From the NCBI GenBank assembly GCA_965220315.1, contig CBDCPP010000001.1:992001-1056000 (forward strand): a DNA stretch of 64,000 bases, read 5' to 3'. Under the pieces are notes generated by a model that was not told where the DNA came from, ran no database searches, and saw nothing but the letters and a program-made list of their open reading frames with translations. Positions 7,344 to 16,859 of the stretch are shown piece after piece (position 1 is the first letter of the stretch; every line of letters begins with the position of its first letter). The translations under genes and the position numbers were made by a program. This DNA comes from JAPOXK01 sp965220315 (lineage in GTDB: Bacteria > Chloroflexota > Dehalococcoidia > Bin125).

Positions 7344-8237
7344 TCAGGTCGGCCGTGACACCGTCCGATCGAAGCGGCGGATGACGATTCCACCGACGAT
7401 GAGCAGCAGTCCGATCACCGACGACGGCAAGATCGTCTCGTCGACGATGACGCTGATGAAGACGAGCGAGAGAAACGGCGAGAGATAGACGAGGTTGCTG
7501 ACCTGCGCGGTCGTCCGGGAGAGCGACAGCGCGCGCATCCAGAGCACGAAGGTCAGACCCATTTCGAAGACGCCCACGTACGCCGATCCCCCGATGCCGC
7601 GCAGGTCCAACGGAGGCGGGCCGGCCAGCGCGAATGCCGCGACGCTCACGAACGCCAGCCCGAAGACGAAGTTCAACAGCAGCTTGACGATCGCATCGCG
7701 GTCGTCCCGGACATTGGTCAACCAGAACGTGGCCCATATGAACGCGCTGCCGACCGCCAGCGCTGTGCCGGCGGGGTCGCTGAAGCGAAAAGCCAGCAGA
7801 TCGCCGCGTGTCGCGATCACGAGCACGCCGCAGAAGCTCACCGCGATCGCGGCCAAGGAGATCCGGCCCAAGGATTGCTTGAGTAACGGCACTGAGAGGA
7901 TGACGACCACCATGGGCCAGGCATAGTTGAGCGGCTGCGCCTCTTGGGCGGGCAGGCGGTCGTAGGCCTCGAACAGCACGAGGTAGTACAGGAACGGGTT
8001 GAGGAAACCGAGAGCCGCCGAGCGGAGATACTGCTTCGGTGAACAGGTCAGCGCCTCTCCCAACTTGCGCTGCCAGATCGCGACGATGAGCAGCACCGCC
8101 GTCGAAACGAGCGCCGCATAGAGCAGCATGTGCGGCGCCTCGACGTACCGCAGCGACACCTTGAACGCCGACGCGACGGTCGACCACAGGAGAATCGCGC
8201 CCCCCGCGTACAGATATGCTTGCGTTTGTCTGCTCAC
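7344..8237 (-). CDS. EamA/DMT-family transporter
   Basis: About 297 residues, ten hydrophobic segments in two five-helix halves, as in EamA (drug/metabolite transporter) proteins. These export or import small metabolites, and the substrate cannot be read from sequence. Typical features are the conserved small-residue helices (AGGAILLWSTVASAF at the start; LLIVGGIVI at the end). The start chosen is GTG 8237, giving MSRQTQAYLYAGG directly before helix 1; the frame stays open upstream to 8279 (GTG) and has an ATG at 8264, so the N-terminus is uncertain. Unrelated in close sequence to the two EamA genes at 46.8-49.4 kb. Confidence 0.85.
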   Translation of the reverse strand: MSRQTQAYLYAGGAILLWSTVASAFKVSLRYVEAPHMLLYAALVSTAVLLIVAIWQRKLGEALTCSPKQYLRSAALGFLNPFLYYLVLFEAYDRLPAQEAQPLNYAWPMVVVILSVPLLKQSLGRISLAAIAVSFCGVLVIATRGDLLAFRFSDPAGTALAVGSAFIWATFWLTNVRDDRDAIVKLLLNFVFGLAFVSVAAFALAGPPPLDLRGIGGSAYVGVFEMGLTFVLWMRALSLSRTTAQVSNLVYLSPFLSLVFISVIVDETILPSSVIGLLLIVGGIVIRRFDRTVSRPT

Positions 8238-8360
8238 GACGCCGTTCCCACACCTTGCCGGCATTCCTGGGGCTAGCACCCTAGCCCGATCCTGTGTTGC
8301 AGTGGCTTATGAAACGGCAGGCGATCGCCGCGAAGTTTTCGGGAAGGGAGTCGAGGCCAA

Positions 8361-9164
8361 GTGCAAAACCGCTACGTCGGCGATATCGGGGACTTTGGCA
8401 AGTACGGGCTGTTGCGGTCCCTTTCCGGACTGCGATCTGATCGCAGCTCTGATGTGCCGTTGCGCTTGGGTGTCGTCTGGTATCTCTACCCGGACGAAGC
8501 TCACAACGCCGACGGTAAATTCACTGACTACCTTGCCGGTACCCCGGGTAACTACTCCAGGTTTCAGGCCTGCGATCCCCTGCTCTACCAGGCGCTTCGC
8601 CAGTTGGTGGCCGAAGACAGCCGTGGTATCGCCGCGGTCCGCCGCAGGGGAATCCTGCCCGGCGACACGGCATTCTGTGAGCGCAGCCTGTTCTACGCAC
8701 CCGGCTCGTCGCGAGCTGCAAGACAGGCAATCCGCGAAAACTGGATCGAAGAAGCTCTCGAAGTCACCGCCGAGTCGGATCTGGTTTTCTTCGATCCCGA
8801 CAACGGCGTCTCCGACCCAGCCAGCGGCATCGCGAAGACGGTGAACCCTTGGGACGTGAAAGGTCCCAAGCATGTGCGGCTCGACGAACTGCGCCGTTTC
8901 TCGGAGCGGGGCCAAAGCCTCGTCATCTACCATCACCTGAGCCGCCACGGCACAGCGGTTCAGCAGATCCGCCGCGTTTCCAAGACCCTGCGTTCGAGCC
9001 TTCGTCCGGCCTGCCGCCTGTGGTCACTGCGGTACCGCAGGGGAACGTCGCGCGCTTTCTTCGTTGCTGCGCAGAAGCAGCACGAGTCCATTCTTGAGAA
9101 TCGGCTGGCGAGTTTCTTCGACGGCCCGTGGGGCACGCGCAAGCATTTCGAGTTGGTCGAATGA
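8361..9164 (+). CDS. Conserved protein of unknown function (MQNRYVGDIGDF family)
   Basis: 267 residues, GTG start giving MQNRYVGDIGDFGKYGLLR, an N-terminal signature I know from scattered, uncharacterised bacterial proteins. Other fixed-looking boxes are GVVWYLYPDEAHN, DLVFFDPDNG and SLVIYHHLSR. The FFDPDNG box after a hydrophobic strand resembles the catalytic or binding loop of Rossmann-type methyltransferases, but no SAM-binding glycine motif is evident. Soluble, no signal peptide. It stands alone between an EamA transporter and a SulP gene that converges on it. Function not assigned. Confidence 0.7.
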   Translation: MQNRYVGDIGDFGKYGLLRSLSGLRSDRSSDVPLRLGVVWYLYPDEAHNADGKFTDYLAGTPGNYSRFQACDPLLYQALRQLVAEDSRGIAAVRRRGILPGDTAFCERSLFYAPGSSRAARQAIRENWIEEALEVTAESDLVFFDPDNGVSDPASGIAKTVNPWDVKGPKHVRLDELRRFSERGQSLVIYHHLSRHGTAVQQIRRVSKTLRSSLRPACRLWSLRYRRGTSRAFFVAAQKQHESILENRLASFFDGPWGTRKHFELVE

Positions 9165-9181
9165 ACCGTAAGGCGTTGAGT

Positions 9182-10820
9182 TCAGTCGTGAAGCAGGCTC
9201 TTCGCGAGCAGTCTTGCCTCGTCCAGGTTGTCCACGAAGTGTTCCCCGGGAACCTGTTTGAGAGCGTTGAGGGCGTGGAGGGTTTTGGCGACGGAGGCGG
9301 AGAGGTTCATCACGATGCATTCCGTACTCTCTTCGCCGGCGGTTTCGATGAGCTGCTCGATGACCAGGGCGGCGCTGTCGTCCATGTGCGTGGCCTTTGA
9401 GAAGTCGAGGATCACGACCTCGTGTTCCCGAATGTCGGCGCCGATCACCCGGACCAACTCATTGGCGGAGGCGACGGAGAAGCGCCCCCGCAAGGCGACG
9501 AGCCCGGCGCGGGCTAGGTAAGGATCCGCCTCGGCTGCGTCCGCCTGGTTTGGAAAGAATGTTTGGTCCAGCAGAGGGACGGACACCACGTTGTCGAGCT
9601 CGAGCCGTTCGTACTCCTTGGAGTGTGCGATTCCTGCGGCGACGAGCCCCAGGGCGACGGCCGTCACGAGATCGACGAACACCGTGAGGGCCAGGGTGGT
9701 GATCATCACCAGGATGTAGTCGCGTCGGATGTGGCGAATACGGGTGAGGAAACGCCAGTCGATAATGTCCCAGCCGACTTTCAGGAGAATGCCGGCGAGG
9801 ACGGCATGCGGGATCGGCTCGGTGACCTCTCCGATACCCAATACCAGGGCTAACAGGATGCCCGAGCGCAAGACGCCGGAGAGCGGAGTGCGGCCTCCGG
9901 CGCGGATGTTGACTACGGTGCCCATGGTGGCCCCGGCGCCGGGAAGGGCGCCGATCAGGCCCGCGATCAAGTTGCCCAGCCCCTGGCCCATGAGTTCACG
10001 GTTGGGCTTGTGCCGTATGTGGGTGAGGGAGTCGGCTACGAGCGCGGTCAGCAGGCTGTCGATGGAGCCGAGGAGAGCGAGGATGAAAGCCGGTTGTAAG
10101 GCGTCCGCGAGGAACCCGGGCGCGAGTTCCGGCAGTTGCAAGTCGGGCAAGCCCGTCGGTACCGCTCCGATGATGGGGGCATCACCGAACCAGGCGAGCG
10201 CGAAAAGAGTGCCGGCGATCAATGCGCCGAGAGGGGCGGGCAAGAATTTGCGGAGTTTGCGAGGCCAGAAGATGCAGACCGTCAGTGCAATGGCGCCGAC
10301 GGCGAGGGCGTCCGGGTTGAGATTTGTCACCGCCTCGGGCCAGGCGCGGACGGAATTGAGCGGCCCGCCCGGGACGGTGGGGGTGCCGAGCAATGGCAGG
10401 ATTTGGATCACGATGATGATGATGCCGATGCCGGACATGAATCCGGAGATCACGGAGTAGGGCGTGTAGGCGATAAAACTGCCGACTCTCAGCGCGCCCA
10501 AGGCGAACTGAAGCAACCCGCCCAGCATGACGATGGTGAATGCTTCGGGAAGATTGTCGGCGTGTTGGGTGACGACCACCGCCATGGCGATGGTCATTGG
10601 CCCAGTGGGGCCGGAGATCTGAGAGGGCGTCCCACCGAAGACCGCCGCGAAGAAACCGACGGCGATCGCGCCGTAGAGGCCGGCGATAGGCCCGAGGCCC
10701 GAGGCCCGACGCCACGCCAAAGGCCAACGCCACCGGCAACGCCACCACGGCCGCCGTAACCCCGCCGAAGACATCTCCGGAGAGATCCTGGGATTTGTAG
10801 AAGTGACGCATTTTGGACAT
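9182..10820 (-). pseudogene. SulP-family anion transporter with STAS domain, frameshifted
   Basis: The product would be an about 545-residue SulP (SLC26-type) membrane transporter, importing sulfate, bicarbonate or similar anions, with a C-terminal STAS domain (VVILDFSKATHMDDSAALVI). The first 35 residues (MSKMRHFYKSQDLSGDVFGG ... VALPVALAFGVASG) are in one frame and the rest in another. The switch lies at 10688-10708, where AGGCCCG is repeated three times; two copies would restore one continuous frame with the expected SGLGPIAGLYG. A downstream frame of 530 residues remains open, but it lacks the first transmembrane helix. Either a true slippage mutation (possibly reversible) or a sequencing/assembly error. 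Confidence 0.8.
10688..10708. repeat. 7-bp tandem repeat (AGGCCCG) x3 inside the SulP gene
   Basis: Three perfect copies. The unit length is not a multiple of three, so gain or loss of one unit shifts the reading frame of the transporter gene. Confidence 0.9.
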
Positions 10821-11929
10821 GAGTGGTGTAGGCAAAGGGATTGTGACGGAATTCCTGGAGCAAGCTACCTTCAGGAAGGCTCAGGACGAGGATGAGCGCG
10901 CTTGCCGTTCAGGAAATTGGCACGTGGCCAGCAGGATGACGGAGAGACCCAGTCGTATCAATATGAACGGCAGGTGCACGCTGATAGCGAGGGCTGCGGA
11001 TGAGTTCTTTCGTCTGTCAGCGCTCCGGATTTTGCGGAGGAACGTGCGTGACCGGTCTGAGCTACCGGTCCAATCGGGCGAGCTTCCCCTCTTGATCTGA
11101 CATAATGTGTGACAACGGCACGGATACCAAGGCGTCCGAGACAACCACCAGGGGCCCAGCTGCCGGAACGAGAATGCCTGCTTCTGTGGCGGGCATTAAC
11201 TCTATGGGGGCATTAACATGACGCGCGAGGTCATCGTTCCTGCCAACCAGGCCGGCCATCACCAACCGAGCAGTGGTGATACGGGTATCGTTCCCAGCGG
11301 CTTGATTGCTGCCGGTGCTGTGCGGATGGCTTGCCTTCTACAGATCCCGCATCACTTGATAGGGCCACAGCCACCACAGAATCGGGCCGCATCACTACGC
11401 CACCCCCGCTTTGGAGAGAACCGTTGCTCGTGGGCTCCCAACGTCACGAGCTTCGCCGACGCTCGGTGTAGCCACAGGTAAAACGCGATCACGGTAGCGG
11501 CGACATCGCGATGGTGAGGCCGCCGATCACCAGGATGAGGAAGAGGTAAACCATAACCCTGGATCCGCATCACCCTGGACCGCCAACTCGTCGAAGATCA
11601 GTGGGCCGAGTGCAAGGTCGAGCCTCCCGGCCAGGTCGAAGTCGGCGATAACCAAGAGGGTGATCACTATGCGAAAGAAGGTGTCGAGGCTGAACAGACC
11701 CAACAGGTCCGCAGTCGCCTTTGCTCGCACCCGGAGCGACCGCTACTCGCGCTTGGGCTTAGAAAGTTGGGTTCACCGTTGGAGGCCGCTCCCGTGCTCC
11801 GGCGCGGCGCCAGACGGCTATTCTTTTTAGAATGCTAAGAAGAAGGCTGCGAATCACAACGCAGGGGCAGTACTGACCACAGCTTCCTGTCCAAGCTTTT
11901 CATCTCTTAGTGGCCCGATTCGAGGCGTC
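10821..11929. other. 1.1-kb region without intact gene; decayed coding traces
   Basis: Short minus-strand frames carry hydrophobic stretches that look like broken membrane-protein pieces in different frames: ALAISVHLPFILIRLGLSVI (about 10910-11000), FFRIVITLLVIADFDLAGRL (about 11610-11680) and VYLFLILVIGGLTIAM (about 11510-11560). None has a ribosome binding site or reasonable length. Probably one or two pseudogenes plus the lepA promoter region. No RNA recognised. Confidence 0.35.
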
Positions 11930-13780
11930 ATGCAGCGCGATCGCATTCGCAATTTCAGCATTATCGCCCATATCGATCATGGCAAGTCGACTCTGGCCGA
12001 TCGCCTGCTCGAACTCACCGAGACCGTCGCCGAGCGCGCGATGGCAGCGCAGCTCCTCGACTCCATGGAGCTCGAGCGCGAGAAAGGCATCACGATCAAG
12101 GCCCGTGCTGTACGCATGGCCTACACCGCGCGCGATGGCTGCGCGTACCAGCTTAATCTGGTCGATACCCCGGGCCACGTGGATTTCACCTACGAGGTCT
12201 CGCGCTCACTCGCCGCGGTGGAAGGCGCGCTGCTCGTTGTCGATGCTGGCGAGGGCATTCAAGCGCAGACACTTGCCAATGCGTACATGGCGTTGGAGCA
12301 AGACCTCACGATCATCCCCGTCGTCAACAAAATCGACCTTCCCGTCGCACAGCCCCAGCAGGTAATGCGCGAGCTGGTCGATGTGATCGGCTTCAGCGAG
12401 GGCGAGATCCTCTTTCTCTCCGCCAAGACGGGATCGGGCGTGCCCGAGTTGCTCGAGGCGATCATCCAGCGCCTGCCGGCGCCCGCAGGCGACCCAGCCG
12501 CTCCGCTCCGCGCTCTTCTCTTCGACTCTGAATACGATGCGTACAAGGGCGTGCTTGCCTACGTGCGCGTGGTGGATGGGGGGATCGCTGGCAGCGCGCC
12601 GCTGCGTCTCATGCAACGGCAGCGCAAGCTGGAGCCGCTCGAGCTCGGCACATTCACGCCGGAGCTCGCGGCGCGCTCTCGCCTCGACGCCGGCGAGGTC
12701 GGCTACGTCGCCACTGGCTTGAAGGATGTCGCCGACGTGCGCGTTGGTGACACGCTGACCAGCGTGGCGAGGCCTGCTGCCCAGCCCCTGCCTGGCTACA
12801 CCGAGGCCAAGCCGATGGTCTTCGCTGGCCTGTATCCTGCCCAATCCAGTGAGTATCCGGCGCTCAAGGCGGCGTTGGAGAAGCTGCGTCTCAACGATGC
12901 CTCCCTCCACTACGAGCCAGAGACCTCGGTTGCCTTGGGCTTTGGCTTCCGTATGGGCTTTCTCGGCCTCCTCCATATGGAGATCGTGCAGGAGCGTCTC
13001 GAGCGTGAGTACGATATCGCGCTAGTTTTCACTGCGCCCTCTGTTGAGTACGAAGTCCTTGCCAGCGACGGTACCGTCCGCCGGATCGATAATCCGGCCG
13101 ATCTGCCGGACCCCAGCCGCATCAGTGAGGTGCGCGAGCCCTGGTTGCGCCTCAGCGTGATCACGCCCAACAGCTACGTCGGCACTGTGATGGAGTTGGT
13201 AATCGGTCGCCGGGGCCGCTTCGACAAGATGGAATATATCGATCGCGATGTCTCTGCCGTGGATGCTGGTCGCCAGCGCGTTCTTCTGGAGTTCGAAGCG
13301 CCCCTGGCCGAGATCCTGGTTGACTTTTACGACGAGCTGAAGTCGGGAACGCAGGGCTACGCCAGCCTCGACTACACCCTGATCGACTACCGTGCCGCGA
13401 AGCTCGTCAAGCTGGAGATCTTGGTCAACGGCGAGCCGGTCGACGCGCTTTCCAGCATCGTCCACCGCGCCCGCGCCGATGTGAGCGGTCGGGCTTTGGT
13501 CCAGCGATTGCGCTCGCTCATTCCGCGGCAACTGTTCGATGTGCCGCTGCAAGCTGCCGTCGGCGGCCGCATAATCGCCCGCGAGACGGTCAAAGCGGCT
13601 CGCAAGAATGTGCTCTCAAAGTGCTATGGCGGTGATGTCACTCGCAAGCGCAAGCTGCTGGCGAAGCAAGCCGAGGGCAAGCGACGCATGAAGCGCGTCG
13701 GCAACGTGGAGATCCCGCAGGAGGCGTTTCTGTCCGTTTTGCGATTAAGTGACTCGAAACCCCGCAAAGCGCGTACCTAG
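11930..13780 (+). CDS. lepA: Elongation factor 4 (LepA)
   Basis: 616 residues, full length for the family. A ribosome-associated GTPase that back-translocates or remodels stalled ribosomes and helps 30S assembly. G1 AHIDHGKST (residues 13-21), switch EREKGITIKAR, G3 DTPGHVDF, G4 NKID, then translation-factor domain II, the EF-G-like domains and the LepA-specific C-terminal domain (CYGGDVTRKRKLL). ATG 11930 follows GAGGCG. Its stop overlaps by 4 bp the stop of the convergent gene at 13777-15387, so there is no room for a terminator between them. Confidence 0.97.
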   Translation: MQRDRIRNFSIIAHIDHGKSTLADRLLELTETVAERAMAAQLLDSMELEREKGITIKARAVRMAYTARDGCAYQLNLVDTPGHVDFTYEVSRSLAAVEGALLVVDAGEGIQAQTLANAYMALEQDLTIIPVVNKIDLPVAQPQQVMRELVDVIGFSEGEILFLSAKTGSGVPELLEAIIQRLPAPAGDPAAPLRALLFDSEYDAYKGVLAYVRVVDGGIAGSAPLRLMQRQRKLEPLELGTFTPELAARSRLDAGEVGYVATGLKDVADVRVGDTLTSVARPAAQPLPGYTEAKPMVFAGLYPAQSSEYPALKAALEKLRLNDASLHYEPETSVALGFGFRMGFLGLLHMEIVQERLEREYDIALVFTAPSVEYEVLASDGTVRRIDNPADLPDPSRISEVREPWLRLSVITPNSYVGTVMELVIGRRGRFDKMEYIDRDVSAVDAGRQRVLLEFEAPLAEILVDFYDELKSGTQGYASLDYTLIDYRAAKLVKLEILVNGEPVDALSSIVHRARADVSGRALVQRLRSLIPRQLFDVPLQAAVGGRIIARETVKAARKNVLSKCYGGDVTRKRKLLAKQAEGKRRMKRVGNVEIPQEAFLSVLRLSDSKPRKART

Positions 13781-15387
13781 CTGGACCCTGCCTCTTCCGC
13801 TGCTACCGGTAGAGGCGTCTCGGCCGCTCCGTCGGAGCCATTGCTCTCGTTGGATCGGCTCGTGCTAGTCGCTTGCGGGAGCGGTGGCGTTGACGTTGGC
13901 TCTGCGGCTTCTACCTCGAGCGCGGGCCCCGGCTCCTCGGCCACGCTCTCTCCTTCTACCTCGAGCGCGGGCCCCGGCTCCTCGATCACGCTCGCTCCTT
14001 CTGCCTCGAGCGCGGGCTCCGGCTCCTCGGTCACGCTCTCTCCTTCCGCCGCCTCTTCGATCACGACGAGACCCTCTGCGTCCAGGATGGTGCGGCGGAT
14101 CGCCGCCAGGGTCTCCGCGTCGGCGCCCTCCAGTGCATGTCTGACCAGTTGGAACAGCGCCTCACCCGTGATGAGCGCGTAGCCGAAGTTTGCGCTGGCG
14201 TTGATCAAGGTCTGGGACAGGGCCTCGCCGCGATCCTTCGGATGCAGGAGCCGCTTTCCGTTGACGGCGATTACGCCCTTGCGCAACACCCCACTGCTGA
14301 TGAACTCTTTTTCGATCCGGCGCTGCAGCTGGAAGTAACTCGACTCTTTGACCGTGTGCGACGACGCGTCCACCTCCAGCAGGGCGATCTCATCGCCGTC
14401 GGCTAGCTCGGCTGGCTCCCTGAGTTCGGGCGTCACCGTGAAGCCCAGTGCCCGGAACGCATCCCGTACCAGTGGCTCGAAGGCATATCGCCCTTCGCGC
14501 CACAGCAATCCTTGGTAGCGCGCCGCGTCGGTCAGCGCCGCTCGCATTTCTTGCAGGTGTCTCTCTGCTTCCACGAAGGTCTGCTCCGCCTGCTCAACCG
14601 TCTCGCGCAAGTCGCGCAGGTCTGGCAAGTCATATTTCTTGAGCCACGGCGGCGCCTTTTCCTCCTCTGGACTCTCGAGGCTGCGCAGCAGACTTTCCAG
14701 CAGCGCTTCGGTCACATTTCGCCGTGCGGCGCCGCGCGGCTCGGTGTTAGGCGGTGGGAGGAAAACTATTCGGCCTGCCAGCGCCTGAAACTCCACGGCC
14801 ACGGCCGCGCCGCCCTGACTGCGCGCCAGCACCGTGCCCACGTTTTGGAAGCCGCTGATCGCGTTCACGTCCCACCAGGCCTGGAAGCGCAGCCGTCCGG
14901 CGAGATCGTCCAAGTAGGCTGCGAATGCGTGTGCGCGATCGAGTGGTGCGAAGGTTCCGCCGCCCGCACCGGCCAGCAGTTGTGGCGGGCGGTAGACGAC
15001 CCCGGGCGGGGCCGGCAGGATCGTGTAACGATCGGCTCCTGGGAGCGTCGACACTGCGGCATGCGGCACAGTTGGGTAGCCGAATACCGCCACCACCCCA
15101 CCTCTCTCCAGCAGCAGCTGCAACTCACGGCGGCGCTGCTCCAACAGCTCGCCGAGGCCAAAATGGAAGGCGCCGCTAGCACCGGGCAGCACTGGCGTGC
15201 CGCTCGGTGTTTGATAGGTTCCACCGCTTGTCGCGCCAGCTCCTGCGGCAAGCTCCTCGATCTGCCGTGAGAGCGCTGCTGGATCGATCACACACGCGTC
15301 GTATTCGAATAGCGCCGGCGCGTTCGCGACCGAGTGGTTATCCACTTGCGGATCGGGGAGAGAGAATCCAAGCGATACGATTCGCAT
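13777..15387 (-). CDS. Unknown protein with PD-(D/E)xK-nuclease-like region and 15-aa repeats
   Basis: 536 residues. Residues 1-250 have no recognised fold. Residues 255-310 are charged and probably coiled coil (DLRETVEQAEQTFVEAERHL). Residues 320-430 run FEPLVRDAFRALGFTVTP, then IALLEVDASSHTVK, KGVIAVNGKRLLHPKDR, and FGYALITGEALFQLV. This is the helix-strand layout of restriction-endonuclease-like folds in which an E-x-(D/E)-like strand is followed by a helix and a KG(V/I)xxxNG strand. The C-terminal 95 residues are disordered and acidic, with three tandem 15-residue repeats (SVAEEPGPALEVEGE). It could process or sense nucleic acid, but the catalytic lysine is not obvious, so the domain may be inactive. 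Function not assigned. Confidence 0.65.
   Translation of the reverse strand: MRIVSLGFSLPDPQVDNHSVANAPALFEYDACVIDPAALSRQIEELAAGAGATSGGTYQTPSGTPVLPGASGAFHFGLGELLEQRRRELQLLLERGGVVAVFGYPTVPHAAVSTLPGADRYTILPAPPGVVYRPPQLLAGAGGGTFAPLDRAHAFAAYLDDLAGRLRFQAWWDVNAISGFQNVGTVLARSQGGAAVAVEFQALAGRIVFLPPPNTEPRGAARRNVTEALLESLLRSLESPEEEKAPPWLKKYDLPDLRDLRETVEQAEQTFVEAERHLQEMRAALTDAARYQGLLWREGRYAFEPLVRDAFRALGFTVTPELREPAELADGDEIALLEVDASSHTVKESSYFQLQRRIEKEFISSGVLRKGVIAVNGKRLLHPKDRGEALSQTLINASANFGYALITGEALFQLVRHALEGADAETLAAIRRTILDAEGLVVIEEAAEGESVTEEPEPALEAEGASVIEEPGPALEVEGESVAEEPGPALEVEAAEPTSTPPLPQATSTSRSNESNGSDGAAETPLPVAAEEAGSS
13911..14045 (-). repeat. 45-bp tandem repeat x3 (15 aa, Glu/Pro-rich)
   Basis: Copies begin at 13911, 13956 and 14001, exactly 45 bp apart, nearly identical (CTACCTCGAGCGCGGGCCCC). 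They encode the acidic C-terminal repeats of the minus-strand gene. Confidence 0.9.
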
Positions 15388-15623
15388 TGTCGTTAAGTTC
15401 TCATTCCCATCAGATCTATACGGCGCGTCCCGCGGCCGCAGGCCGAAAGCGGCTAGCGTTTGTGCTCTGAGTTTACAATTCTATAGGACCTCTGCCCTTC
15501 CACTGCTGTACTGGTTTGCTCGTGGTGTAGGTAGTTGCTATATGTCGGCTCGCATCGACGCTTTGGATAGGCTGTTTTTTCAGATGCGCGCCTTGTCTGG
15601 CGCTTTTCCGATACTCTGATCAC

Positions 15624-15890
15624 GGTCGTGCTAGGCGGGGAGCTAGCGGTGCCCTGGACCCGCAATCCGCTTTAGCGGGGTCGAATTCCCGCCTGAGGGC
15701 GTCCACTGTGGAAACTGGCGCGGCTAAGCGGCGCTGAAGCTTGGGTCCCGTGCGGCGAGACGCTACGAACCCCGTCAGATCCGAGAGGAAGCAGCGGTAA
15801 GTAGCAGCTTTCGGGTGCCACGGGAGTGCCTGGGCTGAGTTGGCTGGTCGCGACAAGCCCGTGGCGGCGTTCGAAGGCGGGTGCACGGCC
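15624..15890 (+). ncRNA. ffs: Signal recognition particle RNA, large (6S-type) with Alu domain
   Basis: The core hairpin reads GTCAGATCC-GAGA-GGAAGCAGC (15774-15795): the Ffh-binding helix 8 with a GNRA tetraloop GAGA at 15783-15786. The 5' part (GTGCTAGGCGGGGAGCTAGC ... GTGCCCTGGACCCGCAATCC) matches my memory of the Alu domain of the Bacillus 6S scRNA. Ends close: GGTCGTGC (15624-15631) pairs with GCACGGCC (15883-15890), and a T-run follows (15892-15896). The total is about 267 nt. The RNA works with Ffh and FtsY (gene at 28411) to target ribosomes to the membrane; the Alu part is thought to slow elongation. The nearby rsmA frame that starts inside this RNA is corrected below. Confidence 0.92.
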
Positions 15891-15929
15891 ATTTTTAACA
15901 AACTGGACCGGTTCGACGGAGGAGCTGCT

Positions 15930-16859
15930 GTGCCAGTGACTGCGCCGTCCAAGAGGGGACAACAGCGGGATAGGGTGCAGAAGGGACGCACTGCGCAGCG
16001 CAAGCGCGTGGTGCGTAGGTCTCGAAAGCCCCCCCTTGGCCAACACTTTCTGCGCGACGCGGCCGTTCTCGACCGTGTCCTCGCCGCTGTCCCGGACGAT
16101 GGCTTGCCGTTGATCGAGATCGGCGCCGGCGATGGCGCGCTCACTCTGCCTCTGGCTCAGTTGGGCCGCACCCTGGCCGCTATCGAACTCGACCTCCGAC
16201 TCTCACGCTCCACCGCCCGTGCGCTGAGTGCATACCCCAACACCCGCCTCGTGCAGGGGGATATCCTCGAGTTGGCACCTACCCGGATCCTCAGGGAGTT
16301 GGGCGCTGCTCCACCCTACGGACTCGTCGGCAACCTGCCGTACGCTATCACCGCGCCTATTTTTCGCCGCTTCCTCTCACAACCCGAGCATCGTCCGCGC
16401 TGGATGTTGATCATGATCCAGCATGAGGTGGCGCTGCAAGTCGTGGCTCCGCCTGGCAAGCGTTCCTTGCTCAGCCTTGCCGTACAGCTCTACGCCGATC
16501 CGCGCCTCCTCTTCCCCGTGGACCGCGCCGCGTTCGAGCCGCCTCCTCAAGTGCGATCGGCCGTGCTTTTCATCCCTCTACGCGACACTGTGCCGGTAAC
16601 ACTCCCTTCTGAGGCTCGCTTCTTCGAGGTTGCACGGGCCGCTTTCCGCGCCCCGCGCAAACAGCTCCGCAACGCGCTTTCTCTCGGCTTCTCTATCCCG
16701 GCCGCTGAATCCGAAGCATGGCTGCGTGCGAGTGGCGTCGATCCGATCCGCCGTGCAGGCACGCTCACACTCGACGAGTGGGCCGCACTCGCCTGGACGC
16801 GCGAGCGCGCTGGCGCGCCGGCTCCCAAGCCTCTCGATCTCAACCTGAATCAGTCGTGA
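15930..16859 (+). CDS. rsmA: 16S rRNA dimethyladenosine transferase
   Basis: 309 residues. RsmA (KsgA) dimethylates two adjacent adenines in the 3'-end hairpin loop of 16S rRNA during 30S maturation. PPLGQHFLRD, SAM-binding EIGAGDGALTLPLA and catalytic NLPYAI are all present. The start is GTG 15930 because GGAGGAG (15918-15924) lies just upstream; the open frame extends into the SRP RNA gene, but that part is not coding. The TGA overlaps the GTG of ispE by 4 bp, so translation is probably coupled. The N-terminus has a short basic extension (about 30 residues) before the fold. Confidence 0.95.
   Translation: MPVTAPSKRGQQRDRVQKGRTAQRKRVVRRSRKPPLGQHFLRDAAVLDRVLAAVPDDGLPLIEIGAGDGALTLPLAQLGRTLAAIELDLRLSRSTARALSAYPNTRLVQGDILELAPTRILRELGAAPPYGLVGNLPYAITAPIFRRFLSQPEHRPRWMLIMIQHEVALQVVAPPGKRSLLSLAVQLYADPRLLFPVDRAAFEPPPQVRSAVLFIPLRDTVPVTLPSEARFFEVARAAFRAPRKQLRNALSLGFSIPAAESEAWLRASGVDPIRRAGTLTLDEWAALAWTRERAGAPAPKPLDLNLNQS

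Noticed and set aside
13911..14045. CRISPR-like array
   Set aside because: The 45-bp units are contiguous and in frame with no spacers; a protein-coding tandem repeat.
15840..15929. rsmA starting at 15840
   Set aside because: This would place coding sequence inside the SRP RNA; GGAGGAG supports GTG 15930.
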